From Uloborus plumipes (lineage: Eukaryota > Arthropoda > Arachnida > Araneae > Uloboridae), in contig JAXGGA010001163.1 in NCBI GenBank assembly GCA_038373865.1, positions 62,001 through 126,000 on the forward strand: DNA of 64,000 nt, given 5' to 3'. The position numbers were made by a program, and so were the translations under genes. The notes under the pieces are model-generated. The model saw only the letters and a list, made by a program, of their open reading frames with translations. It had not been told where the DNA came from and did not search any database. Each line of letters starts with the position of its first letter. Within the stretch, counting starts at the first letter, position 1. This document shows positions 49,390-61,282 of the stretch, piece by piece.

Positions 49390-52300
49390 GTCAGTGCTTC
49401 ATATAATTTCTTCATATTATTTTTTTTTTAGCTTTACAGAGTCAATTCTCTCAAATCTGTGCATGATATGAGATGTTTGAAGTTACAGTATTGCAGTTCA
49501 GTGGTGTATCAAGTACTCAGTACTGGGCCAAATTTTGATCAGGTACTCGGCCAATGCCGAGTAGTTGTAAAAATTGAACATTTTTCATGAAAGTGAAATT
49601 TTTGAGAAATTTACCATTGCTTTATTCACAAAATACTAGTGTTCTATGTATCAGTCAAAACAAAAAGAAAATCTTAACTTATAAAAAAAAAAATGCATGG
49701 TAAAAAATAGCTATGGCCTATGTCCTTTCTACGTTGCAAATTCATGAATGTACATTTGTGTGTAACTATCCTTTCCGTATCACATTAGTATGTTAAATTC
49801 TCCTTTGGCCTGGAACAGTACAATGTGATTCTAAGATGAATATTCAAGCACTGATAATAAGAAACTTTTAAATCATATTCCAATTTGTTCTGAATCATTT
49901 GAAAACTTATTAATTATGAATTTTTTAAACCATCATTTTATGGATTCAAGTTCCTGACAGGAGTAAAATTAAGTCATTTTTATAATCGTAAGAAAAAGGT
50001 GACTATTTTTTTGTCGAGCAGTACTCTGGGGAAAAAATACTATAAAAATATTTTGGTAATCAAAGTCATTGCATCTTAAACTGCAGTGCAACAGGTGGCA
50101 TACCGAGTACTCGGTAATTCAGCAGAGTACTCAGTACTCGGCCAAAGTGCTACTCGGTATGCCTCTATTACAGTTACTACACTATAGGAAGGAAAGAAAA
50201 CTAGTTCCTTTTGAATACATAGTCGATATTTCTGTGGCAGTTAAAATGGGATTTAAAAACATAGTGTTGAATGCTATATCGGTAACATAGCAATATATTT
50301 AACATGCAAATGAAGAGAGAAAATTTGAACCAAGTGATTGCGATAATTGAAAATGATCAATAAGATAAACTGAATGATCTACACAGTATTGTATTTTGAC
50401 ATATTTTAATAGTAATTTAATAATTTAATTGCATACCTTTTTGTTTTGTTTCAATTTCGTCCATTTTTCAAGTAATTTGTACAGCTTATAAAATTTTCTA
50501 AAAATAATTTTTAACTTCTTGTTTCAGCTTTATAGTGGTTTCTACAAGCATTCAGTTGAAAGTCAGTTGATAGGTGGAAATTCTGTTCTTCAGTTGCTTG
50601 GTTATCAGTTTACGGATGAAGGTGTCCTTTTTCTTGATGAACCCGTAGATCCTGATAAAGTAGCAAGAGTAGCTTTAGATTGCCTAACTGCTTATGTTGA
50701 ATGCCAGGTTTGTGACGGAAATTTTTCTTTCTCTAGTTTTAAAAAAAGTATTTCCATTAACCCTTCACTGCACGATTTTTTATATTTTCATGAAAAAAAT
50801 CATTTGTTACCTTTTTAATAGCCCTGAGTTCAGGAAAAATGAAGAAAAAAATTAACCTTAAAAATATGCACCAAAAATGATGTTTTAATTGTTTGTTCTA
50901 TATATGGCGCAAAGCACATGGCATATGCTTTGTATACCGATAAGTGTAATAATCTACAATGTGTTTTGTGCCATAAGTGGTATAAACAAACTTTCCACTA
51001 AGTGTATTTAAGCATTTTTAGAACAAAGGAAATAATGACTAAGCACACTTCTAACGTAAATGCAAACCCTCTTTCTTTCAAAAGCAAGAACTGTAATACC
51101 TAGACTAGTACAACTAACTAGTGCATAAAAATCACACTAAACTGTTATAGCAATGTTCCAGAAGGGGCACAAAGCTCAGTTTAACTGCATTCAAAAATCT
51201 TAGGAATATATGGGGATTTATTTGGTTTGTGCCAGATCTGGCACACCGTGCAGTGAAGGGTTAACAATTCTTTTACCCAGTGATCTTAGGAATGATGCCA
51301 CCCCAGGTTTCAAAATCTTTAGTATCTTGGATTGGTTTTATAATTTTTGGTATGCTAGCAACTAGTGGATCCAGGAAAGAGGCTAGCGGGTGTCAGCCCC
51401 ATCCAAAATCAAATGGCTTTATACTATGAAATGAAATTTTGAATAGAGATTTTTGCATTCATGTGGTCATTGTAATTCTCCAACTCTCTTTTATAGTTTA
51501 ACTCATAAAATCTCAATATCATACTTATAGGATGGTTCTATTTCTCTTTTGCAATAAAACTGTTTTCCAATCTTCCGATTTTGCAATTCTTCCAAAGAAG
51601 AGATTAGAGCTGTATTCTAACACCTCAAAATAAATTTTTGCTTGTTTATATTAACTGTCAATCATGTTTTAAAGCAGGGTTGGCGTTTTGGACTGGACAC
51701 ATAGTTTTTACTGTCCAAAACTGGATTAAACTGCCCAAAATTATCCAAAGAACTGCGAAGGCTAAAGGGATCTAATATATCAGTATGTACTGTCAGTCCC
51801 ACTTAAACGAATACCATCGGTTCTAAGAAATATTCGTTATTAAGCAGGGATCTTTATCATTGCTTCTAGAGGCATCGGTTCTGGGAAGATTTATTTGTAT
51901 AATCTATTCTTATTCGTTTATCCGTTACCTGATTAAGCGGGGCCGACAGTATTTACTGTTACATTAGCAATGCATAAATACAAGTATTAATTAGTTGTAA
52001 TTAATAAATATTTGGTAATTTTTTTTCTGAAAATTTAATACAAAGAAATATTTTAAGTAAAAAAAGAAAATTTGCCAATGACACAGTTACTTAAAATTTC
52101 CGTATGTAAGAGTTGGTAGTTTTATGAAAATAAATTTCTGTTTCGTTGTTGTTTCTGAAACCACTCGGGAACCCGAGCCTGAGTAGACACATCTACCCGA
52201 TTTAAAGCGGAATAAATATTGCTTCCATTTTTACGAGCACCATTAAAGTGGAAGTCTGATTTAGCTCAGTGCACTCTGTTCTTTTTAACAAGACTAAAGG

Positions 52301-55069
52301 GCCGAGCAAACCCCTGGTCTTGTACCCACAGAGGTATCATTTCACTTGGAGGACTTTGTGACCACGACCCTTATTTTACGTCGCCCAGCCACTATTAGTA
52401 ATGACGGTGGATCTTTAATCGGCTAGGATCGAACCGGGGACCCTCCGGTTACAAGTCTTGACACCTTACCGATAGCCCAAATAAATTGCTATACCTACCA
52501 AAGGAAGTAATTTCAATTCCATTTATAACTGAAAAGAAAGCTTTTAAATGTATAAGTATTTGAATGAAAAATAGCCTTTAACTTTTTAATAATAGTTTGT
52601 GTAATGGTATTTCTTGACTGTAGTAAAGAGAAAGATTACACCAAAACTGAGCTGTTTTTCAGTTGAATAACTCATTTAATGCAGCTCAGTCAATTATTAC
52701 ACAATATTATGAGCACCCCAATTTGTATCTCTTTGTAGAAAATTTTACTACTGTTAAAAACCAAAGTACTTAAATTCATAGGTACTAATTAAAATTTTTA
52801 ATGAAGAATCGCAATTTCAATATAACTCGATTAATATCAGATGTGTAAGTTTGATATATTTTTTAATACATTGTTCATTAATAATCATTAATTTGAATGT
52901 TCATAATCAAAAACTTATGTTTTACCTTAAAGTTTTTAATTAATCAATTTTTTTTTTGTAGATCTTATTTTGTTTTTGTTTTCATATTTGCTCACAAAAT
53001 ACAATTTAAGTAAAATTAAGTTTTGGACACAATTGTTCTTTTGAAGAAAAATTTTCCTTATGTTTGCATTTGGTGCAATGCAGCAAAACTAGAGATCAGT
53101 TTTATCATTATGTATATCCTATTAAATTTGAAATCTTTTCAGCCAATTTCATTAAAACTATGTTTGAAATTTACCAATTTTCAATAAAATGTTATATACA
53201 TTTCTTATCACACTATCCTTTCAAATTGTTATCACTTGTAAGCTTGCAACTATGTTTCTGAAGTTTCTTGTATGTTTTGCTATGAGCAACCCAAGTGTAT
53301 TTGTATAAATTTTTATTGGTTATTCTCAATCAAAAGTTTCTTAAATGTAATAGAAACTTATTTATTTTATCTAAATTTAAATATAATGTAAATTATTTTT
53401 ATTTGTTTTAATAGATAATGGTGCAGATTTGTGAAAGAGTTAAAGCCTACAAATGCAGTTGGCTGGAAATCCACAACGTTCGTGAGGATTATATTTGCGG
53501 TGTGGATGAAGCTATTCGCATTTTACATCAACTGAAAAGAAATGCCATTGAGCAAGATAAGCAGGAAAGATGGCTGAGAAATCAAGAGAATGGATGTAAG
53601 AATGAAGAAAATTGTAAAACTAATTTATCCTCAAGTTATCAGAAAACAGGAATACTTGTTGACGTCTCAAACACTTGGTCTAATGATACCTCCTATCCCC
53701 CATACGAGGAAGACTCATTGCTTTTGCAACCTACCACAGTCAGCAATCCTTATTTAAGTAAGTCAGCCAAAGGATGTGTTCCCATCCATTCGAAACTATC
53801 ATCTTGGAGTGAAGAAATTAGCACCCCGTTGTCTGATTATCAAAATCAAAGTTTAGTTTCGAGAGCAGACGTGACAGATTCCTATGCAAGTCGAAGCTTC
53901 GACGACCATATACAAATGAATTATAATTTTTTCAATAAAAGCCACAACTCTGCCCCACGATACTTGAATTCAGACCTAAGCCCTGAAAATGTGAAAGATT
54001 CATGGGATTTATTGGAGCCTTCTTTTAGTAGAAGACACAATGCGTATGTGAATTCTGATCATGATAGTCATATAGCGGGTTATAACAGTACTGTGCCAAA
54101 TACAAAAGAAAGTTACACCTCTCATTTTGGACATCCATATCCTCCTCCTCCCCATCAAATGATGCCGTTGGGTTTGCCGTCTTTTTCCTATCACATGCCT
54201 CATGACATTTCAGTTCCGTTTCGTCAGTGTCCGTGTCGAATGTGTTGCGAACGTCAGTTCTCCACCATGTCCAGCAAATACCCGAAGGATGTCGGCAACG
54301 GCTTCGATTCAAACACTAGGACGAGCAGAATTGAAGCGAACCACGACGTGGACCCCAGTGACATTTGTTCCTCGTTTCTTAAGATATCCGTGGATGATGC
54401 CGGCTCTTCTATCAAATCCAAACCCTTCCCCATAAGTTCGACGACGTACTCCTCGTATGAAGACCCCTCCGATTGTTTGAATGATGTTGTCAGGTCGAGT
54501 AATAGCAAACCTGTCTACCACACCCCCAAGAGAGGAAGCTATTACGATAACGTGCCCTCGCCATGTGACACAGAAGCCAGTCCTTCGATCGGTATGAGTG
54601 GGCAGAGCTTAAATCCAAAGTGTGATTTTCAATCCAATGGAGTCATCACCTGTAGCGCATCAACTCTTTCCATCAAGCCCAGGAGTCAAAAGGAAATCCC
54701 CTCCATCGATCCAATTAGTAGCACCCTCCCTACGAAGCAGCACAAGAAAAACCATGCAAATAGTTCATTGACTTTAGTAAGAGAACCCTTATCCAGGACT
54801 GATTTAGAATTGAAAAACACTAAAACCCTCCCTCCCGCGGTTCAGTCTAAAAATTCTAAAAAATGGTCTTGTACCTCCTGCACGTTTTACAATGCCCGGA
54901 AAAAAGCATCTGCGACATGTGCGGGCGAAGCAAGCTCCCGGGACCCGAGATTACCCCCCTGGTCAGCGGCGGTCGTGAATGCCCCCAGTGTACTTTAGTG
55001 AATAAGAAAGATACGGAAGATTGTACAGCTTGTGGTGCCAGTTTGAAGGACTCTCCAACATACATATGA
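49051..55069 (+). CDS. tamo: Tamozhennic/SPATA2-like PUB-domain protein, frame broken near the C terminus
   Basis: Three coding exons join in phase 0: 49051-49389, 50528-50707 and 53415-55069. Residues 1-~215 form the conserved N-terminal helical region with a PUB-like domain (HPWRKEYKTVKLYSGFYKHS, LLGYQF, WLEIHNVREDYICGVDEAI). A low-complexity middle of about 430 residues follows, with a Cys cluster (CPCRMCC). Then come two NZF-type fingers: WSCTSCTFYN...ICDMCGRS and ECPQCTLVN...CTACGAS. The frame entering finger one and the frame leaving it differ by one base, so the uninterrupted reading stops at 54998 (700 aa). With one base gained at 54895-54905 it would be 724 aa. SPATA2 bridges CYLD to HOIP; fly Tamo affects Dorsal nuclear entry. 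I infer a ubiquitin-linked NF-kB role. A 5' noncoding exon is likely, because a splice acceptor lies 2 bases before the ATG. Confidence 0.88.
49499..50167. mobile_element. hAT-like element in the first intron of the tamo-like coding region
   Basis: It starts CAGTGGTGTATCAAGTACTC; the inverted right end is AGAGGCATACCGAGTA. Flanks TTGCAGTT (49491-49498) and TTACAGTT (50168-50175) match at 7 of 8 positions. AGTACTCGG-type motifs cluster at both ends, as transposase-binding sites often do. Confidence 0.7.
50528..50707 (+). CDS. tamo: Tamo-like gene, second coding exon
   Basis: It follows acceptor TTCTTGTTTCAG and encodes exactly 60 residues (LYSGFYKHSVESQLIGG... to TAYVECQ), phase 0 at both ends, donor GTTTGT. 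This is the centre of the PUB-like domain. Confidence 0.88.
50761..51260. mobile_element. piggyBac-type MITE, 500 bp, perfect ends
   Basis: The ends CCCTTCACTGCACG and CGTGCAGTGAAGGG are exact inverses, each flanked by TTAA (50757-50760 and 51261-51264). It lies about 50 bases after the donor of the 60-codon exon. The perfect termini suggest a fairly recent insertion. Confidence 0.92.
51676..51765. mobile_element. Left end of a CAGGGTTGGC hAT MITE, truncated
   Basis: CAGGGTTGGCGTTTTGGAC and repeated GTCCAAAACT match the family of the complete copy at 61396-61665. The right end is missing here. Confidence 0.55.
51790..51949. mobile_element. pogo-type MITE, family CTGTCGGCCCCGCTTAA, copy 2
   Basis: CTGTCAGTCCCACTTAAACG at the left and, inverted, CTGTCGGCCCCGCTTAATCA at the right, with TA on both sides (51788-51789 and 51950-51951). 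It is similar in length and interior to copy 1 at 39724-39888. Confidence 0.85.
52165..52488 (-). mobile_element. tRNA-derived SINE
   Basis: On the minus strand it starts GGGCTATCGGTAAGGTGTCA and contains GGTTCGATCC (52427-52436), which is RNA polymerase III box B; the GGTAAGGTGTC stretch stands for box A, spaced as in a tRNA. The ~260-bp body runs on through GCGACGTAAAATAAGGGTCG. It is not a functional tRNA, because the acceptor stem is not closed. The 3' boundary is approximate. Confidence 0.75.
52489..53414. other. Intron sequence, no gene seen
   Basis: AT-rich, with no repeat ends or coding frames that I recognise. Confidence 0.5.
53415..55069 (+). CDS. tamo: Tamo-like gene, last coding exon with a one-base lesion
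   Basis: The acceptor TTTGTTTTAATAG precedes IMVQICERVKAYKCSW. The exon length of 1655 bases is one short of a multiple of three, as expected if one base is missing. The switch point is at the CCC run (54895-54897) or the A6 run (54900-54905), between the second and third zinc ligands of the first NZF finger. The ending CGASLKDSPTYI and TGA lie in the second frame. Confidence 0.88.
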
Positions 55070-55247
55070 GCTTATTATCTGAAATTTTACTTGATGTTTA
55101 TGAAAACAGTTGTGAGAATTTTATGGCAGTAAGACTTGTCCATTTTAGACATTATATAATCTGTTGTTGATGAAATAATTATACGATGTTTTGTGTGAAA
55201 TTTTAGATGCAATATGAAGTGTTTACAATCAAAGTTTAAATTAAACA

Positions 55248-55253
55248 AATAAA
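55248..55253 (+). terminator. Candidate poly(A) signal of the tamo-like gene
   Basis: AATAAA lies about 180 bases past the stop codon. Further AATAAA hexamers downstream (for example near 55924 and 55940) could serve longer transcripts. Confidence 0.45.
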
Positions 55254-55309
55254 TACCTTTGTGCTTAAAAAACAAAAGCAAAAACACAACGTTGAAAAGA
55301 ACAAATGTG

Positions 55310-55454
55310 CAGGAGTACCGCAGACACAAGTTTTGGCGTTACAGGAAACGCTTTTTTCACTTCAAAAAGTGAGCTTTTGCATCCATAAGCTCACATTTTT
55401 TCATTGAAAAAGGTGTTCCTTGTGACACCGAAACACGTGTCTACAGTATTCCTG
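55310..55454. mobile_element. 145-bp hairpin (fold-back MITE) after the tamo-like gene
   Basis: CAGGAGTACCGCAGACAC at the left and, inverted, CAGGAATACTGTAGACAC at the right. The arms stay complementary to the centre, where GTGAGCTT-TTGCATCCAT-AAGCTCAC forms a perfect 8-bp stem. If transcribed it would fold into one long imperfect hairpin. Confidence 0.75.
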
Positions 55455-58311
55455 TGTGTTAGGCCTTTTAAAGGTTGTATTTTTTCTTTTAAAGTTTAAA
55501 TTGTTTCAAAAATCCTTCATTAGCTGAAGCATCCTAAATATCTACTTCACAAATGTTATGCAACCACTGTTTGAGAATTCCTTTTTTTAGTGGCATTACT
55601 AAATGCATTGTTTTATTTTCAAAATTAGTTGAATTCTTATTTTAAAAGTATTATTTTAATTTCTGATCAAAATATTTTATTTTTCAATATAGTATTGTGT
55701 TCAGGTGATAACAATTACATTTTTGTATTGGTTAAGTGATTAAACTGTCATACTAAAAAAAACATTGGTTTTCTTTTTTCATACTTATCTGAACGCATGC
55801 TATTTAAATTCTTGAATTACTTTTTTAATGATTTAAAAGTTAAGTATTATTCTGTGCAGTATGGTGCATTGTTAAGTAGAATTTACTAGAGAACTAAATT
55901 TATTATCAAATATTTTCGTAGAATAAAGAACTGAAAAATCAATAAACACTTAAAACAATAGCTAAGTATGATACCTGATGCTATGCAAGTAATTATTACA
56001 TGATATCAAAGCATTATTGGTTTGTGTAATATTTGTGACATGTAGTATTTGGCTGTTATTGAGTGATGCAGTATTTTTGTATAACAAAGGACATTTAAAT
56101 AGTAAGTGACTATATTTGTGTGCAAATTAAGTGAGAGAACAGTGTTGCAATGCACACGTTGCAAATCATATTACATAGTTTTCAAGTGTTTTTAGAAATG
56201 TTTAATTGTTCCTTAAAAGAAATTAAAAACTAAACCTTTTCGAAAGTAAACTCTTGAGCTTTTATTTTTCAGTCAAATCGTAAGGGACTTGGCTGTCACG
56301 TTTAAACCTTTATTATGACTGGTTGCTCTTATCTTGGAGCTTTAATCCTTTTTTTCAACCATGAAAAAAAAAAGGTTTCTTGTTACCTTGAAATAAGTAT
56401 GCATTATACCTTACAGTTTCTGTATTACAACATTAACTTCTCTTATGTGAATAATAGTTTTGTTACACTTTCTATTATTTCTTTGTTGTTTTGGAGAAAA
56501 GGGAATTGTTTGTTAATCTTTATTATCCCCCCCCCAAAAAAAAAAAGCGTTTTATAACAGAAAACTATTGACAATGACGATGCCCATAGATTTAGGTAAT
56601 TTGGTATTTCTAATACTACTTTCTGATTATTAAAGTACACTATGCAGTTGAACTTGGGTAAAGTGACCAAATTTATTTAGCATTGAATAAAAGTGAGACA
56701 GCTGGAAATAATTATTTAAAATTGTTTGTAATGTTAAAGAAATTGTATTAAAATTTAAATTAATTAAAATGTTGCCAAAATTGCTTTGTTAACATTTTTT
56801 CAAGTGAAAACCTTATTTTATTATGCACCGAAAAGTCTAGCTTAATTTCCAAATGAAATTTAATTTCAGTACTTTTTAATAATTATCAAATTCAAAACAA
56901 GTTATGTGAACTCATCCCTGTCCTGAATAAAATGTATTCTTCAAAATTTTGTAGATTATGAAGAATCTTTTCTCAGAATATAAAATGTTTTCAAATGTAT
57001 ATCAAAATTTTAAGCTAATTGATTTAGTAAATTAATACATTTGAATCCTTTGCCATTCTGACCTTTTATAATAAACACAATTTGTCTCATCAAAATTTGA
57101 AACGTTACTGAATTTTTTTGGGATACTTTGCTTTATTTGTATTCTTCGCTTGTTTTGGCTCTAAATTTCCTAGATGTGTTGCTTTTTGCTTCATTTCATA
57201 ATTAGTTTAAAAAAAAAAAAGAAATTATTATAACACCGGTGAATCTTTTTTTGTATACATTTATACTTTATCAGCTCTTTTTGACTCTGGCTTCAACCTA
57301 TATGTTCCAATATAATCTCTCCCATCTTGTTTCTTTTATACTGAAAAATATTGGTAGGATTTCTTTATGCTTAATTCATTGACATTAGACTTGATATTTA
57401 TTTTTTTGAGTCATTTAGAAGCAAAACCCGTTGAGTCAATTGAGTGATTTTTTATGAAGAGTAATTTTGTTTTGAAAAATATAAATTTAAAAACTCCTTT
57501 ACTGGCCGCTTAAAGGCAGTTGATTAAAAACCACTAGATCTCAACAGAAAGAATGTAAAGTTTAAGTCAAGACCCCTTTAGATCCATAGTTCCGCCTTTG
57601 GAACTATTAAAGGGTTTTGCTTCTAAATGACTTATATTGGGCCTTTGGTATCAAAACTAGCTCAATCCACTTTTTAAAATTTTAAAGGGGAGACGAAAAC
57701 CATTCACAGATTAAACTTTTTAAACTGGTTTTTTGGCAGCAGTTTTTAACCAGATTGAGCTGGATGAGTTCCAAATTGCTTTAGATTCACCAAGAACTGC
57801 TAAATTATTAAATCTATGTTTTTTAAAAAAAATTAATGCTTTTTGAACTGGTTTTGATATTAAGCACATGATATAAACTAACGGGAAACTTGCTTTTCTT
57901 ATCAATATAAACTATAACAGCATTATTATTTCTCTGAGATTTACCTACTTGAAATTTACAAAGAAGTTCTAAAAATAGTAATATCCCTGTCTGTTCCTGT
58001 GTAATGCATTTTCAGTGTTCTATTAAATGTGTGATAAACTATTTTATTAAAGCCCTCTCCCATCTGTACATAATTCATTTGAATTTATTATTGAGAGAAA
58101 CATGTCTTGTAAATGTTAAAAATTTTCAAGCAAATATATTGAAAATTGGTATGGCAATCTGTAACTTCTTGATCAGTTTCTTGTACATGCCTTAGCTCAT
58201 GGGCATTTCCACCATAACGGATGTATCAATTGTAGCTCATAACACCCCACAGAGATTCTGAATATATTAGATTTTTGTTTCATTGCATAAGCTTTATAAA
58301 GAAAATATAGG
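55455..58311. other. AT-rich 3' flank of the tamo-like gene, no gene seen
   Basis: No repeat ends were recognised for almost 3 kb, unusual for this window, so part of this may be long 3' UTR. Frames are short and AT-driven. A palindrome lies at 57560-57625. Confidence 0.45.
57560..57625. repeat. Palindrome related to 4991-5072
   Basis: AAGACCCCTTTA-GATCC-ATAGTTCC is mirrored by GGAACTAT-TAAAGGGTTTTG. The central ATAGTTCCGCC-GGAACTAT is shared with 4991-5072, so this is a small repeat family. Confidence 0.6.
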
Positions 58312-58640
58312 GTGACTAACCAGCGAATGAACAAACACTTAAGCGAAACATCATTTCCTTTAATTCATAGCATCGTTAAAAATTGAAGCATTTGCCACAA
58401 GACAGGAAAAACATATTAGATGATGTCTGTAATTATATTTTTAAAAATTGCTAGAATTTTTATTTGTTCGATATCGGGATTTTAGGGGGTTTGAAATGGA
58501 AAAAAGTACCACCACCCAGTGAATATACACCCCAACCAGTGGATAAACACAGCATTTTTAAACCATTTTCTTTTTGGAAAGGTGTAGAGAGAAGTGACTA
58601 TTGCCAGTTCATTTAAGAAAAATATTTTAAAACCCTATTG
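58312..58640. mobile_element. Second copy of the CCAGTGAATGAACA element, truncated
   Basis: AGGGTGACTAACCAGCGAATG and the following ~320 bases match 9662-9911 joined directly to 10338-10430. It lacks the pogo-type MITE at 9915, so it shows the empty site. The right end is lost at a (TA)n tract. Confidence 0.75.
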
Positions 58641-58655
58641 TTCAAAAAAAAAAAA

Positions 58656-58656
<1 letters not shown>

Positions 58657-58713
<57 letters not shown>
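58657..58713. repeat. (TA)n microsatellite
   Basis: About 28 TA units with one interruption (TATGTATA), next to the left end of the following element. Confidence 0.95.
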
Positions 58714-59391
58714 CAGGAGTGATTGTGTTCCGGTATTTTACCGAATTTATGGTAATAACATGATTGATTCTGGTATTTTCATGATCGAAAAAACCGGGAA
58801 TAAAATATTTTTAATTATCCTTTTATCTTCCCACCTCCGGTATTTTTCTTTTTCGAATTTTCGGTGTTTATACGGATAATTATTAATAATATTCATCGAA
58901 TAGAAATGTTAAAATGCCATTCTTTTTTTTTTTTTTTACTTTTATAAATTATTTTATTTGCATGTTTTTTCTATTTTGGCGCCTTCATTTTAAACAATGC
59001 AATCGATTTGCATCCGATATAAGAATCGAATTTGTCTCATTTTCGATGCTTATTACCCTTAGTTAGGAGACAAATAAATGAAATATATTTTTCTTTATAT
59101 ATTTTTTGGAGATAATTTGTAAAACACCAGCTCTAAAGTAACTGAATTTTACTCATTTACAATTTAATTAAATGCATGCATAATATTTTGATCAAAAACT
59201 ATGAAACTAATCTAATATATGAAATGTGTCTTGTTTGCTTATATGAAAGGCAATTAGTTATTATGTATGTCTAATTTTTTAAATTAGGTGTGCTTAAGTA
59301 ATAGGGGCCTTGGTTTACCCCCCCCCCCCCCGCCACACATTTTCTCGTTAAAACTTTCAGGTATTTTTTTATGAACTCACAATCACCCCTG
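58714..59391. mobile_element. hAT-like element with CAGGRGTGATTGTG ends
   Basis: CAGGAGTGATTGTG at the left and, inverted, CAGGGGTGATTGTGAG at the right, inserted in TA-rich DNA (flanks ATATATAT and ATATATAC). Its left half is the inverse of 48600-48926. A C tract lies near 59320. Noncoding. Confidence 0.7.
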
Positions 59392-61282
59392 ATATATACA
59401 CACAAGGTGTTCTTTTACTGGTTGATTTACTCTATAAAGATTTCCAAAACTAGCAGTGAAGCAAAGATATAACATATTTGTAGGGTCTTTGTATGGTCTT
59501 TTGTGCAACAATCGACGTGTTTATGAAAATAAAACTGCCTTCATGCTACAGAAAATATTTATATCATATTCGTTTTGTAATATATTGACTTAGTAACATA
59601 TTTTACTGTGATATCCAGATTTGTTTTATGTGTGTTACATACTGCCACAATTGTCTCGCAACTGTTATTACTATATGGGGGATTGTTTTTCTTATCAGGA
59701 ATCTCTATTTTGGCACAGATGTTTTGTTTTGTTAGCTGCTAATCTTGTTTTTTCTTCCTGTTTGTAATATATATGATCATAGATTTATTATGCTGTGAAA
59801 AATCATTAGAAAAGTATTTTCTGATAGTAATTATGATTGTTTGCTATGTGAGGCTGTATGAGAATGCATTAGAGCTTTAGAATGAAAATAAAAATGTGAC
59901 ATTTTTTTGAAACTGAAATTCAACAGTCGACGTGTTTTTTTTAATAACTTTCTGTGGACCAGCTAAGAGCTTTTAATGCAAGTTTAGTTTTCAGTTTTAA
60001 ACCACGATTTATGCTTTAAATGATCTACTTTCTTACTACTTACAAGTGGTTGATTCTACTTAAAAGTTTTGCTAAAATCTACATTTTCAAATTGTATATG
60101 CTTAGAAAACTAAATGAACTTATTTTATTTCATCATTTTATTTCCATTATGTGTCTCAGTAATTACTATTAAATGATCATTTTATACTACTACACATCTA
60201 AACTCATATTCACGTGTAGATTTAATGGTCAGAGAAATGTCATATTTTTTACCATCAATGATACTCTTTGATCAAGATTATATTTTTTGAAGGAATTATA
60301 TTTTAAATTATAATCAAGAATCTTTCATTTTTATAAAAGAAATACAAGGGATTGTTCTAATCATTTTTGATGCTATAAAAAATATGCTCAAAAAAGTTAT
60401 ATAAGATAATGCTACTACTATTGCTAATTAGATTGCAAATTCCTCCCATTGTCTGACTGAAAATGAAATTATGCAGAGCGAATTTCTGTCAGTGCTGATG
60501 CTAATTGTTGTAACTTTAGTAGACTGGATTTAAAATAAAATTATTGAGAAAAAATAAAAGTGGTTTACTTCACTGCACACATGTTGACTTAGAAATTTCT
60601 ACAACAACATAAACAGGCCTGTCATTTCTTAATCCATATTTTTTTGAAAAACAACAAACATTAATTTCTCAAAAGGGGGAAGGTCGATTGCTTCTCCTGA
60701 CCTCCCTCCTAAATAGTAGACATGAATTTTTCAACAAATAAGTTTTTTATAATTGTTACAAAAAGAACTATTTCAACAGAGTAAGAAAAATGTATGGAGA
60801 GAAAAAAAATTGCGAACTTTGATTTACATACTTTTGATGTTAACCTTTTTCCAAATTATTATCCCCAATTATTCATTTATGACGCATGAAGATTTTAATG
60901 CGGCTCTAAAATATACTGTATTGCTGTAATACAGGGCTGACGATTCATGTTAAAACTTAAAATTCTTGTGGTATGGGAAAATATTTGTAATACAGACTTA
61001 TGGAGGGTGTTTCGGTAAATGTGGTGAAAATTTATAACTAGTAGCAGAACTTGGCAGCATAAACTTACTTTTTATACTCAAAAAACTCAAATCCAAGTAA
61101 GATTCAAGTGTCATTTATAGTTAAATGTAGAAGCAAGAACTTAACAGACTGGTCATATAAATTTTCGTTTCACAATGCATGCAAACTGACTTGTTCCCAG
61201 AATAGGATGGGTCATGTCATTTATATTTTTGCTTTAGAAGCACCCAGAAGCAAAGAGGTATAAGTGCCGAAACTAACTTTTG
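59392..61282. other. AT-rich sequence, no gene seen
   Basis: A diverged CAGGCCTGTCATTTC fragment near 60616, with an inverse GGAGG-TCAGGAGAAGC-like block at 60680-60710, recalls the hAT MITE family of 29713. Nothing else is recognisable. Confidence 0.4.

Noticed and set aside
52427..52488. tRNA gene on the minus strand
   Set aside because: Box A- and box B-like sequences are present, but the acceptor stem does not close and a SINE body follows, so it is called a SINE.
54009..54521. Several minus-strand open frames
   Set aside because: They are shadows of the long last exon of the tamo-like gene.
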